Positions 1 through 8,077 of a DNA stretch of 25,238 nt are shown here, in pieces. Every line of letters begins with the position of its first letter. Positions within the stretch are counted from its first letter, which is position 1. The notes beneath the pieces are model-generated. The model was not told where the DNA came from, ran no database searches, and was given only the letters and a program-made list of their open reading frames with translations. The position numbers and the translations under genes are program-made. This DNA is from Rikenellaceae bacterium (GTDB lineage Bacteria; Bacteroidota; Bacteroidia; Bacteroidales; Rikenellaceae): positions 1-25,238 of the forward strand of contig JAJBVJ010000233.1 in assembly GCA_020859875.1 (NCBI GenBank), given 5' to 3'.

Positions 1-1330
1 TTCCCGACGTTCCTTCCCTCCATGCCGGCCCGAAAGTGTCCAGGAACTGGAGCTCCGCTCCGCCGCTTCCCGGCTCATTCCCGCCTTCCTGGTCGGTTAC
101 GTTGTTTAGGGCATAGGCGGTGGTGCCTCCGGCGGCTACCGTACCGAGTACCTTGACACTCTGGCCCAAAAGGTCGTCGTTGTCAACCAGATTGAGAGCG
201 CCCTCTACATCCGTATCGGTAGAGATATCGACCAGTACACAGTTAGCCAAATTGGTTTCGCCGGCCGATGCGGCTATGACGATATTGCTCTGGGTGGAAA
301 TTCCGGATGTTACCAGCGCGCCCGATTCTTCGGCTCCTACGATGTAGCCCTCGACCCAAACGGTTTCGCCGACAAGAGAAGCATCCAGATCGCCCACCCC
401 GTAAGGATTGGCTTTGGTTCCGGCTTCGGCCCCGTCGGGATCGATCTCGATCGGATTGCCCGTATTGTCTTCGGTATCCCATCCGTCGATATTCCCTGTG
501 GGCTGGAGGGTTACTGTTCCGTCGCCTTTCAATACGATGGCATAAAGATGGCGTGTCTCGGCCTTAAGCTCGTAGTTGAAATCTTCGTTATATTCCATCC
601 CGCTGGAGGGAACGTATATCTTGAGATTCACTCCGCTAAGGCCGCTGGCCGGAATGAGTATGGCGTCCGCCTGTGCCGCAGCGCCTGAGACGTTGCTCAC
701 CACTGTCTCGATGTCGGCTATATTGGAGAGGTTGGTAATCGATTTGTCCACCAGCGAGTATTCCGCTTCGGTGTTCAACCCCTCGAGGGCAACCGTCATA
801 CCGCTCAGGCTGTTGCCTTCCTGGTCTTCGATCGAGAGCCTGATGGCGGAGAGCGAGTGTTTGAAGGTCAGGGTGACGCTCGAGGAGGATTTGCTGTATC
901 CGTCCGCCTTTGCATACATGAAATCTATATCCGCCGATTCGGTCTGGTCGCTTACGTCGATCGGGTATTTATAGTCCGTAATGGTCTGCCGGTATGGATA
1001 ATAGGCGATGAAGTCTACCGAACCGCTTTCCGGGAAACGTATCTGGTCGGACTGAGTCGCATGCACGAAATCTCCCGTGCCGGCAGTGGTGAACTTTTTA
1101 TTGGCCGCCCCGTCGACTATCGATGTGGCGGAGAGGGTGGAACCGTTTTCGATCATGTAAACCCCGATGGCGTCGTTGCCCCAGGTCTGGTCTACGGCGC
1201 GGGTTTCGATCCCGGAGTTAAACCGGATCGGGTTTCTACCGATCACATCGCCCGAGTCGTCGCTCGAACAGGAGGCCAGGGCGAGGATCCCGGCGCATCC
1301 GGCCATAAATAAATTCCTTACTGATTTCAT
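1..1330 (-). CDS. Fimbrillin-like surface lipoprotein with OB-like (DUF6359-type) domain, 3' end outside window
   Basis: The ATG at 1330 opens a frame that runs without a stop to the window edge (443 codons), so the C-terminus is missing. Residues 1-21 are a lipoprotein signal peptide with lipobox Leu-Ala-Ser-Cys21. The following Ser-Ser-Asp-Asp resembles the acidic lipoprotein export signal that sends Bacteroidetes lipoproteins to the cell surface. Residues about 30-280 resemble the fimbrillin-like domain of the neighbouring gene at 1376-2998: TWGNDAIGVYM, VDFIAYYPY and DIDFMYAK each have a counterpart there. Residues about 310-417 contain WVEGYIVG (W325-G332) and look like the OB-type domain called DUF6359, which is common in Bacteroidetes secreted proteins. 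A Gly/Ser/Glu linker and the start of another domain (LQFLDTFGPAW) follow. The gene is 45 bp downstream of the nuclease gene on the same strand, probably in one transcript. Its function is unknown; the missing C-terminus probably holds the effector module. Confidence 0.85.
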   Translation of the reverse strand, partial: MKSVRNLFMAGCAGILALASCSSDDSGDVIGRNPIRFNSGIETRAVDQTWGNDAIGVYMIENGSTLSATSIVDGAANKKFTTAGTGDFVHATQSDQIRFPESGSVDFIAYYPYRQTITDYKYPIDVSDQTESADIDFMYAKADGYSKSSSSVTLTFKHSLSAIRLSIEDQEGNSLSGMTVALEGLNTEAEYSLVDKSITNLSNIADIETVVSNVSGAAAQADAILIPASGLSGVNLKIYVPSSGMEYNEDFNYELKAETRHLYAIVLKGDGTVTLQPTGNIDGWDTEDNTGNPIEIDPDGAEAGTKANPYGVGDLDASLVGETVWVEGYIVGAEESGALVTSGISTQSNIVIAASAGETNLANCVLVDISTDTDVEGALNLVDNDDLLGQSVKVLGTVAAGGTTAYALNNVTDQEGGNEPGSGGAELQFLDTFGPAWREGTSG

Positions 1331-1375
1331 AACGTATGTTTTTAAGTTAAGGTAAATCCATTTCGGTAAGATTTT

Positions 1376-2998
1376 TTAATACCAGGAAGTGACATCGGTG
1401 TTGGATTTGATAGCGTCCGATAACGCCGGGAAAAATTCGAATCCTGTCAGATCCTCGAGTTCCTTGACCGAGAGCTTGTAATTATCGAAATTGGAACCCG
1501 TCGTCGACACATTGTCGTATTTGTAAGCTACCGTAGAGAATGTTTCGCCCGTACGCCTTGCAAGAGCTTTAAAATAATATTCCGGTTTAGCGATATTCTT
1601 TCCGGCTTTGTCCGGAATATATGTGATCTGGTCTTCGTTTTCCGGTAAAATCGCTCCGGTAACGACATACATCGTATCACATTTTTGAGCCCATTTGCGC
1701 ACCTCGGCTTCCAGTTTTGCCCAGGCATTCTGGTTAAGTGTGCTGTTTTGCGGGGTCATATTGGTGGAGTAGAAGGTCTGCTGGTTTGCCGTCCGGTCGT
1801 GGGTTCGGTCGCCGCTCGGAAGTTGATGACCGCGGTCATAACTGCTATCGTTATAAGATCCCAATTTAAGGTTAGCCTGGTATTCGCTCGGCACGGAAGG
1901 GTCGAATGCCCAGGCATTGGTTCTGGAAACGTTACCGATATGATCCGTCACCAGTGGGTATGCGACCCAATATGAGATCATATATTTGGTATCGTATAAC
2001 AAAGTATAATTCCGCCCGCCCGACATCATATGCGTTACCTGTTGGGTGTAGGGGATCTCTTCGGCCGCCGGAAGTTCCATCCATCCGTTCACGGGCTCCA
2101 CCACGGCCGGCTCTTCGCTGTTTAGCCTGACCGCATAGATGAGTTTATGACCCCTTTGGAGTACTTTGCCCGCCGGAAAGTCGAGAGTAAACTGCTCTTC
2201 ACCGACGGTAAATATGAATTTAATATCCGAAACATCCTGGGTAGGCATAAGTATGGCTTCGGCCGTACGCCCCTCGGTTGTAGTCAAAAGCCACATATCG
2301 AACTCATCGACCGAAGTATCGTCCTGGGTGAGTGTGCCGGTAAGAAGATCGAATTTACCTTTTGTCCTTGCTCCCGTAACTTTGGCTTCGAGGTTGCGCA
2401 GAGCGCTGGCCCCGCCCGGGCCGGTATTGGTAATATTGAACACTATCTTGGACATCTGCCTGTTGAACGACAGCGTTTTTATCGCACTCGATGCTGTTAT
2501 ACCCTCTATTTTTTCGCTGTAGAGAAAATCGAGGTCTTCCTGAATCATCTGGTCGGTTATGTCCACATTGAATATATATCCGTCCAGGTTATTCGTATAT
2601 GGATAATAGGCAAGAATATCGACCGCACCGTCATCCTCCGAAAGTTTCAATCTGTCCGCCGCGGTCAGGGGTGAAAAATTCCCGTCACCCTCGGTATAAT
2701 AGTTCTTGTTGTAACCCAGGTCGGTTGCCGCCGATGCCGGCTGCCCGTTCTCGAACATGAAGACACCTATGTTATCCTCGCCCCACTGGGTTTCCACCAC
2801 GCGCGTTTTACCGTACCCGGTAACGGCGGAGTTGAATTCGAGAACCCGTGGGCTGTCCGCCGTTGCGGACGGATCGTTATCGTCCGAACACGATGCACCG
2901 GATATTCCGGCGGCGAATACAACTGTCAGAAAGAGCGTCCACTTGAGAAAATTGCCGGAACCGGAACCTATGGGCCCGTCAAAGAGGGGTAATTTCAT
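1376..2998 (-). CDS. Surface lipoprotein: fimbrillin-like domain fused to DNA/RNA non-specific endonuclease
   Basis: This encodes 540 residues from the ATG at 2998. An in-frame ATG at 3082 would add 28 residues ahead of a complete signal peptide, so the shorter start is preferred. The signal ends at SGASC (Cys37), followed by Ser-Asp-Asp-Asn-Asp, an acidic export-type signal. Residues about 45-320 are a fimbrillin-like module with the motifs of the paralogue at 1-1330 (TQWGEDNIGVFM, VDILAYYPY). Residues about 335-540 are a beta-beta-alpha-metal nuclease of the Serratia NucA/EndoG family: D388-R-G-H391-Q holds the general-base His391, and the later block TNMTPQNSTLNQNAW contains the expected Mg ligand Asn422, followed by Glu430. 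All core catalytic positions are present, so activity is expected on DNA and possibly RNA outside the cell. Likely roles are extracellular DNA scavenging or matrix remodelling; both are inference. It is the first gene of a two-gene unit. Confidence 0.9.
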   Translation of the reverse strand: MKLPLFDGPIGSGSGNFLKWTLFLTVVFAAGISGASCSDDNDPSATADSPRVLEFNSAVTGYGKTRVVETQWGEDNIGVFMFENGQPASAATDLGYNKNYYTEGDGNFSPLTAADRLKLSEDDGAVDILAYYPYTNNLDGYIFNVDITDQMIQEDLDFLYSEKIEGITASSAIKTLSFNRQMSKIVFNITNTGPGGASALRNLEAKVTGARTKGKFDLLTGTLTQDDTSVDEFDMWLLTTTEGRTAEAILMPTQDVSDIKFIFTVGEEQFTLDFPAGKVLQRGHKLIYAVRLNSEEPAVVEPVNGWMELPAAEEIPYTQQVTHMMSGGRNYTLLYDTKYMISYWVAYPLVTDHIGNVSRTNAWAFDPSVPSEYQANLKLGSYNDSSYDRGHQLPSGDRTHDRTANQQTFYSTNMTPQNSTLNQNAWAKLEAEVRKWAQKCDTMYVVTGAILPENEDQITYIPDKAGKNIAKPEYYFKALARRTGETFSTVAYKYDNVSTTGSNFDNYKLSVKELEDLTGFEFFPALSDAIKSNTDVTSWY

Positions 2999-3129
2999 AT
3001 CCTGTAATTTAGTGCAAAGTAAGTTTGTGGCAAAATAATCGGTGTTAAGATAATGTGAGGTTTCGGTTAAGTTATCGGTCACAGGCGGGGAAGACCATGT
3101 CCGATTCTATCGCATGTGAGTAAGGAGGA

Positions 3130-3255
3130 ATGTTTTTAATTTCGGCATATAAAAATTTAGAAGGAACGACGGCCGGTTTAGCCCGTATCCGTTATCAAAT
3201 TTACGGTTTCCCCGGTCTTGTCAAAATAAAAAGAGCCAAATTTTATCAACATTGA
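3130..3255 (+). CDS. Possible 41-residue small ORF with strong Shine-Dalgarno
   Basis: An ATG at 3130 is preceded by AAGGAGG at 3122-3128, one base before it, and opens a frame of 41 codons ending in TGA at 3253. The product starts MFLISAYKNLEG, is basic near its end (KIKRAKFYQH), and has no clear signal peptide or membrane helix. Bacteroidetes rarely rely on Shine-Dalgarno pairing, the spacing is unusually short, and the sequence sits in AT-rich promoter DNA. The frame may therefore be chance, or a leader whose translation affects the gene at 3392. I do not recognise the peptide. Confidence 0.18.
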   Translation: MFLISAYKNLEGTTAGLARIRYQIYGFPGLVKIKRAKFYQH

Positions 3256-3356
3256 ATCCATAGGATGAAAAAAAAGTCTCTATGGAACAATTAAAAGTTA
3301 AAGATTAAACATATCTTTAAACTGACACATAAAGTGTTAAATTAGCACATCTTTAA

Positions 3357-3364
3357 TATCTTTA
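3357..3364 (+). promoter_or_regulatory. Candidate -7 box of the gene at 3392
   Basis: TATCTTTA matches TAnnTTTG at all but the last base and lies 27 bp before the ATG at 3392. No clear TTTG-like -33 element is seen at 17-23 bp upstream, so this is a weak call. Confidence 0.3.
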
Positions 3365-3391
3365 CATTTCGTAGCGGATCAATTTTAAAAT

Positions 3392-5131
3392 ATGGAAAAA
3401 GTGCTTTCTTCCCGAATAGACTCTCCCAACCCTTTCAAAATTTATCTCGGTTTTATATTCCTGTGCATCGCCACGGTTTCCGGCGCGCAGGAGATTACCT
3501 CCGAAAGGGAGGGAATCCTTGGGCCCTACAACGAAGCCGAAAGGCAGCATTTCATTACCGAGGTGATACACCGTCGACAAAACCTTTTCGGCGACAGGCT
3601 TCCCATAGGCCCGACCGAGCGGCAACTGCGCAGGGCGGAGCAGACGGCAGCCGGGCTCGGGGAGGGTAATCTCGCCGATTATCATGCAGTCTTTTATCTC
3701 TTTCCCGGCGATAGTGAGCCGATGATACTCTACGGCATACTCATGCCGGCCAGCGAGGAGATCGCCTCTATCCACCTCTCGTCCATGCATATACTCGCGG
3801 ATGAAAAGACTCTGCCGCGGCTCACCTCGCTGCCCCGTTCCACCATTGTGTATGGAGTCGACGGTTCGGGAAACAAGGCGTGGTTCCCGTTGGAATTTTT
3901 CAGCGAGGATCCCCTTTATCCCGGCTATATCTCGGCCGAGGGGCTTTATGCCTACACCTACCGTCCCAATGCCAAGTTGGAGGGTCGGTTCGGCAATACA
4001 GCTTATTACCTCGATATTCTCGATCCGACGCTCTACGATCGGGCGGCACTCAGGCTCGAGGATAATTTTTCAGTATTCAAAAACACACAGTATATACCCG
4101 GCTATCTGCGCCGAGAGACGACTACGGGGCGAATAGGAAGTAACGATATTGTTTCACGGTCTTTTCCCGGCCCCCATATCCTTGAACTGATTTATAATTG
4201 CCGCCCCGCATTTTATTCCCCACTCGTTCCGCTTCTTCGGGATTATCCCGAATATGCGACCACGCAGTTCGAATTGTCCGTGATGGATTCTTTCGACGGA
4301 GGATGCCGGTTCGATCTTCACCTGCCATCTAAAGCCGTGATGTATGAAGAGGGCGGGAATATAGTCATGGCTCCGGGGCCCGGCATAATGGAGGCGCTGG
4401 AAAGGTTATTATCGACCGTCGTTTCGGAGCAATATATAAGAGTCGACCCGAAGTGGTGGTATAAGCCTGGAGATGTGTCGATACACCATTACAACGACGC
4501 CGGGATCGTTGTGTTCGCTCAGAAGAGCGAGGGCGGTGACATCGTCCGGGAAGTCTGTGTGAGAAGATACCAGGATGAAGACTTTACCAAGATCGAGGGT
4601 GAAGCGGGCAAGCCGTCGGACAAATTCGTTTTCGTTGCGCCGACAGATAATAATCCCGGCCTTGCGGCATTTTACCGGGAGTTCACAGCACATAACGGGG
4701 CGGAAGCGATACCGGAACGGGAAGTTAAAAATATGTTGTCGAAATACGATATGTCGATGCCCGGCATAAAAAAAGTGCGGATGAACGTCGCCCCTGTGCG
4801 GGAAGACCCTACCCATTATATTCCCTGCGACCGCTATTTTTTACTCGATCTTGTCCCCGATTCCAGAACCGATATGGCAGGATTTTACGATTGTCTATAC
4901 GAATGGTTCTATGATAATATGGATTACAGTGGGGAAGGATCGATAGATTTCGAATTTACCCTCGGTGCTGACGGCAGAATGCGTGACCTGGAGATCGTAT
5001 CGGCTTCCGATCTGGAGCTCATTTTGGAGTTAGCCCGGGTTTTTGAGATCGATATGGGCTGGGCGAGCGGCCATGTTTCGGGATTTGCCGTGGACATCGG
5101 AATGAAGATGAGCCTCGAATTCCGACCCTGA
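3392..5131 (+). CDS. Secreted protein of unknown function with C-terminal TonB_C-like domain
   Basis: This encodes 579 residues. An unusually long charged N-region (1-16) is followed by a hydrophobic stretch (17-30) and a signal peptidase I site after SGA32, so the mature protein begins QEITSE and is periplasmic or exported. The central region (33-510) matches no family I recognise. Residues 517-579 resemble the TonB C-terminal domain: a strand of the type SIDFEFTLGADG, then 'RDLEIVSASD', a helix, then 'MGWASGHVSGFAVDIGMKMSLEF', which fits the family's 'mp-W-x-PG-xxx-G-x-PV ... lpi-F' ending. Family members normally bind TonB boxes of outer-membrane receptors, and many Bacteroidetes proteins carry the domain as a C-terminal module. 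The usual N-terminal TonB membrane anchor and proline-rich spacer are absent. The gene ends two bases before the convergent gene at 5134. Confidence 0.85.
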   Translation: MEKVLSSRIDSPNPFKIYLGFIFLCIATVSGAQEITSEREGILGPYNEAERQHFITEVIHRRQNLFGDRLPIGPTERQLRRAEQTAAGLGEGNLADYHAVFYLFPGDSEPMILYGILMPASEEIASIHLSSMHILADEKTLPRLTSLPRSTIVYGVDGSGNKAWFPLEFFSEDPLYPGYISAEGLYAYTYRPNAKLEGRFGNTAYYLDILDPTLYDRAALRLEDNFSVFKNTQYIPGYLRRETTTGRIGSNDIVSRSFPGPHILELIYNCRPAFYSPLVPLLRDYPEYATTQFELSVMDSFDGGCRFDLHLPSKAVMYEEGGNIVMAPGPGIMEALERLLSTVVSEQYIRVDPKWWYKPGDVSIHHYNDAGIVVFAQKSEGGDIVREVCVRRYQDEDFTKIEGEAGKPSDKFVFVAPTDNNPGLAAFYREFTAHNGAEAIPEREVKNMLSKYDMSMPGIKKVRMNVAPVREDPTHYIPCDRYFLLDLVPDSRTDMAGFYDCLYEWFYDNMDYSGEGSIDFEFTLGADGRMRDLEIVSASDLELILELARVFEIDMGWASGHVSGFAVDIGMKMSLEFRP

Positions 5132-5133
5132 AA

Positions 5134-5802
5134 CTACAACCATTCTTTCTTATAAACAGTTGTGGCGCCCCTCTCCGTGGCGGCAATGGATTCCTGTGCG
5201 GGAATTATCTGGAAAGGTGTCACGGAACCTTCGGGCTCGGCCAACAGTTCGATGGTCATTTCGGAGGTGCGGTACCAACGTCCCTGCCGGAGCGGGCCGC
5301 CGCCGGCATCCGAGAGATTCTCGATCGAAAAAGTATAATCCGGCCTAAGGCGTAGAATTTCCGCCTTCCCGTGGTGTATTTTCCGGTAGAGACCCGGTAC
5401 CATATAGTCGGAGACGCAGTCCGGGGCACGGGTAAGTGAAAGTAGTGAATCGACACGGACCTCGATATCCGTGAGCGGATAGCGCTCGAGAGGGGAATCG
5501 TCGTCCGGGGTAAGGGGCTGTGGATTAACCAGACGGCCGTAAAAAGTCAGGACAAGGGGCTCTCGATCTGTAATATCCTCGAGCCCGTATTCCCTGCGAA
5601 GAGCCTCGTACTGCCCCTGCAGCGAAATTTCCATCCGGATGCGGGTAGTGCAGTCCGTAAAATAGGGTTTACCCTGGTCGTCGATCCGCATAATACCGCT
5701 GTAATATTCGCGGGGTGCGGCAGCTTTCCTTCGCGTACAGGCGCAGGAGATCAGCGGCAGTATCGTAAAAAATATAATAATTATCCGTATATAGCGCTTC
5801 AT
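5134..5802 (-). CDS. NlpE-like lipoprotein with apparently swapped domain order
   Basis: This encodes 222 residues from the ATG at 5802. The signal peptide ends in a clear lipobox, Leu17-Ile-Ser-Cys20. Residues about 33-128 resemble the C-terminal OB-fold domain of E. coli NlpE: 'YFTDCTTRIRMEI' (FTDC at 48-51), then 'EPLVLTFYGRLVNPQP'. Residues about 136-215 resemble the NlpE N-terminal lipocalin-like domain: 'LRLRPDYTFSI', then 'GRWYRTSEMTIELLAEP'. In E. coli the order is the reverse. The CxxC motif of the N-terminal domain is not visible here. NlpE monitors lipoprotein traffic and surface contact upstream of Cpx signalling; whether this protein does so is unknown. It lies downstream of the M3 peptidase gene but beyond a strong terminator, so it probably has its own promoter. 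The domain match is by eye and moderate. Confidence 0.8.
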   Translation of the reverse strand: MKRYIRIIIIFFTILPLISCACTRRKAAAPREYYSGIMRIDDQGKPYFTDCTTRIRMEISLQGQYEALRREYGLEDITDREPLVLTFYGRLVNPQPLTPDDDSPLERYPLTDIEVRVDSLLSLTRAPDCVSDYMVPGLYRKIHHGKAEILRLRPDYTFSIENLSDAGGGPLRQGRWYRTSEMTIELLAEPEGSVTPFQIIPAQESIAATERGATTVYKKEWL

Positions 5803-5835
5803 GATCCGGTTGGTAATATCATTGTCCCGAAATGT

Positions 5836-5877
5836 AAAAACAAAAACCGTACAACCCCGATTCCAATGGTTGTACGG
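5836..5877 (-). terminator. Intrinsic terminator of the M3 peptidase transcript
   Basis: Read on the minus strand, CCGTACAACC and GGTTGTACGG form a perfect 10-bp stem (5847-5856 with 5868-5877) around an 11-nt loop, followed directly by TTTTTGTTTTT (5836-5846). It lies 42 bp past the peptidase stop codon. Confidence 0.9.
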
Positions 5878-5918
5878 CTTTGCATTTAAAAAGCTCCCCG
5901 CCTGAGATCATCCACAGA

Positions 5919-8027
5919 TTACTCTTTCCGTCCTTCGCCTATCTTTTCTATAAGGGCTGCGGTTTGGGGTTCATGGCCGCGGAACCTTACATAGAGGGTC
6001 ATCGGATGCTCCGTTCCCCCTTTTTCGAGGATGTTCCGGCGGAAAGACTCGGCCGTCTCCCTGTCGAAGATGCCGTTTTCCTTGAATAGGGAGAAGGCGT
6101 CCGCTTCGAGCACTTCGGCCCATTTATAGCCGTAATAACCCGTGGCGTACCCGCCGGCAAAGATGTGGGAGAATGAAGGAGAAATGCAGGTTCCCGGCAC
6201 GTCGGGAAGAATCTGCGCCTGGGCTATCGATTGTTTTTCGAAAGCCTCGACGTCCTGGGGAATATCGCCCGTAAGTGTATGCCATGCCATGTCGATCAAG
6301 CCGAGGGAAACCTGGCGTACATTGGAATAGGCTTCGAGGTGGTTCTTGGATCGGATCAGCTTTTCTATTATGTCGTCGGGAATCTTCTCGCCGGTTTGGT
6401 AATGGACTGCGAACAGGTCGAGGAACTGCTTTTCAGTGGCCCAGTTTTCGAGTATTTGTGAGGGAAGTTCCACAAAATCGCGGTAAACGCCCGTTCCCGT
6501 AATCGAGTGGTATTTACCTTTTGCCAGCATGCCGTGCAGTCCGTGTCCGAATTCGTGGAGCATGGTGGTAAGTTCGGTAAAATTCAACAGCGACGGTGCA
6601 TCGTCGGTAGGCTTGGTGAAGTTAAAGTTAAGGGTAACGAACGGCCGCACTTCCGTGCCATCCTCCGTGGTATACATATCCCGGAACGAAGTCATCCAGG
6701 CCCCGCTTCGTTTACTCTCCCTCGGGAAGTAATCCATGTAGAGCACCGAAAGAAAGCTTCCGTCCCGGTCATATACTTCGAATACCTTAACATCCGGGTG
6801 ATATACCTGGATATCGGGATTTTCACGGAAAGTGACGCCGTACAATTTTTCCGCCAACAGGAATGTTCCCTTTTCTACATTCTCCAACTGAAGGTACGGC
6901 TTGATTATCTCTTCGTTGAATGCATATTTATCGGTAACCAGTTTTTCGTTATAGTAAGCGAAATCCCACGGCATCAGCTTTTCCGGGGCCCCTTCGACGG
7001 TCGATGCAAAGCGAGCCACCTCTTCGAAATCCTCCACCGCCCATTGCCTGGTGCTGGTGAGCAATTCGCTCAGGAAATTCTCGACGTTCTCCCTCGAGCC
7101 CGCCATGCGGTCGTCCAGGATATAGTCCGCATATGTTCGGTAACCGAGCAGGTTTGCGATCTCTTTCCTTATTTCGACAATCCTTCTTACGGTCGCCTTA
7201 TTATCGAGCTGGTCGCCCTCGTTGCATTTGGCGTTGGATTTCATCCATAGTTTTTCCTTCAGGTCGCGCTCGTTGGAGTAGGTCAAAAAGGGGCCGTAGC
7301 TGGGCGCCTGGAGGGTCACCGTCCATCCCTCTTCGCCGCGGCTTCGGGCTTCGGCCGCCATCGCCGCCTTTACGAACTCGGGCATATATTCTACCTTGGC
7401 GGCATCCGATGGCGGAATGTTCAATGTATAGCTGTTTGTAGCCGCCAGAGCGTTCTGCGCAAATTTTAGCGACAGGTTCCCCAGTTCGGTTGTAAGTTCC
7501 CTGTATCGAGCCTTGTCCTTGTCGCCGAGGTCGGCCCCGCTGCGCGTGAAATCCTTATATGTATTTTCGAGCAATTTGGCCTGTTCCGTATCCAGGTCGA
7601 GATCATCCTTTTGCAGGTAGACAGCCTTAACCCTCTCGAAGAGAACCGGATTCAGAGAAACGTCGTTGGAATACTCGGTAAGCAGCGGCTGTATCTCGAA
7701 CGAAAGGGCCTCCATTTGCTCGGAGGTGTTGCTCGATGTGAGCGGGTAAAAAATATTAAGCACTTTGTTTAAAAGGCCCCCCGAATTCTCCAGCGCTTCG
7801 ATTGTATTTTTAAAGGTCGGGGCTTCCGGGTTCTCCACTATGGCCCGGAGCTCTTCGCGGGCCTGGCGCAACCCCTCCTCGACGGCGGGAAGATAATGCT
7901 CCAGTTCTATTTCATCGAATGGAGGAGTGCCGTGGGGGGTATCGAATTCCTTTAAAAGGGGATTGTCCTGCGAAGAGGCGGCGGTTATTACGAATATGGC
8001 CATTAACGTGGTTGTTATTTTTTTCAT
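5919..8027 (-). CDS. dcp: Secreted M3-family peptidyl-dipeptidase (Dcp-type)
   Basis: This encodes 702 residues from the ATG at 8027, close to the usual length of Dcp/oligopeptidase A zinc peptidases. The signal peptide (about 1-19) ends 'TAASSQ', so the enzyme is exported, probably to the periplasm. The zinc site is intact: H491-E492-F-G-H495, with the third ligand Glu520 in 'FVELPSQ'. The following 'ENW' and the late 'FAGGYATGYYGYKWAEVL' block are hallmarks of the M3A family. Such enzymes cleave C-terminal dipeptides from short peptides and would provide dipeptides for uptake. The gene starts 50 bp after the lptD stop on the same strand, so co-transcription is likely, and it is closed by the terminator at 5836-5877. 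A small GTGCC/GGCAC hairpin (8056-8070) lies in the gap but lacks a U-run. Confidence 0.95.
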   Translation of the reverse strand: MKKITTTLMAIFVITAASSQDNPLLKEFDTPHGTPPFDEIELEHYLPAVEEGLRQAREELRAIVENPEAPTFKNTIEALENSGGLLNKVLNIFYPLTSSNTSEQMEALSFEIQPLLTEYSNDVSLNPVLFERVKAVYLQKDDLDLDTEQAKLLENTYKDFTRSGADLGDKDKARYRELTTELGNLSLKFAQNALAATNSYTLNIPPSDAAKVEYMPEFVKAAMAAEARSRGEEGWTVTLQAPSYGPFLTYSNERDLKEKLWMKSNAKCNEGDQLDNKATVRRIVEIRKEIANLLGYRTYADYILDDRMAGSRENVENFLSELLTSTRQWAVEDFEEVARFASTVEGAPEKLMPWDFAYYNEKLVTDKYAFNEEIIKPYLQLENVEKGTFLLAEKLYGVTFRENPDIQVYHPDVKVFEVYDRDGSFLSVLYMDYFPRESKRSGAWMTSFRDMYTTEDGTEVRPFVTLNFNFTKPTDDAPSLLNFTELTTMLHEFGHGLHGMLAKGKYHSITGTGVYRDFVELPSQILENWATEKQFLDLFAVHYQTGEKIPDDIIEKLIRSKNHLEAYSNVRQVSLGLIDMAWHTLTGDIPQDVEAFEKQSIAQAQILPDVPGTCISPSFSHIFAGGYATGYYGYKWAEVLEADAFSLFKENGIFDRETAESFRRNILEKGGTEHPMTLYVRFRGHEPQTAALIEKIGEGRKE

Positions 8028-8077
8028 ATATTAAGTTTTAGGTACTTCCAAATATGTGCCAGAGAGGCACCGGGTGG

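Larger units (their letters stand above)
2999..3391. other. 393-bp divergent intergenic region
   Basis: This AT-rich stretch separates the divergent nuclease lipoprotein gene (minus) and the TonB_C-tailed secreted protein gene (plus). It should hold both promoters. The only box I can point to on the plus strand is the near-consensus one at 3357-3364. On the minus strand, TTACTTTG about 20 bases before the ATG at 2998 is one mismatch from TAnnTTTG, but I see no matching -33 box. The stretch also contains a 41-codon frame with a strong Shine-Dalgarno sequence (3130-3255). I see no RNA gene or long repeat in it. Confidence 0.5.

Noticed and set aside
6507..7250. 247-codon open frame on the plus strand
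   Set aside because: It is antisense to the catalytic region of the M3 peptidase and has no supporting features.
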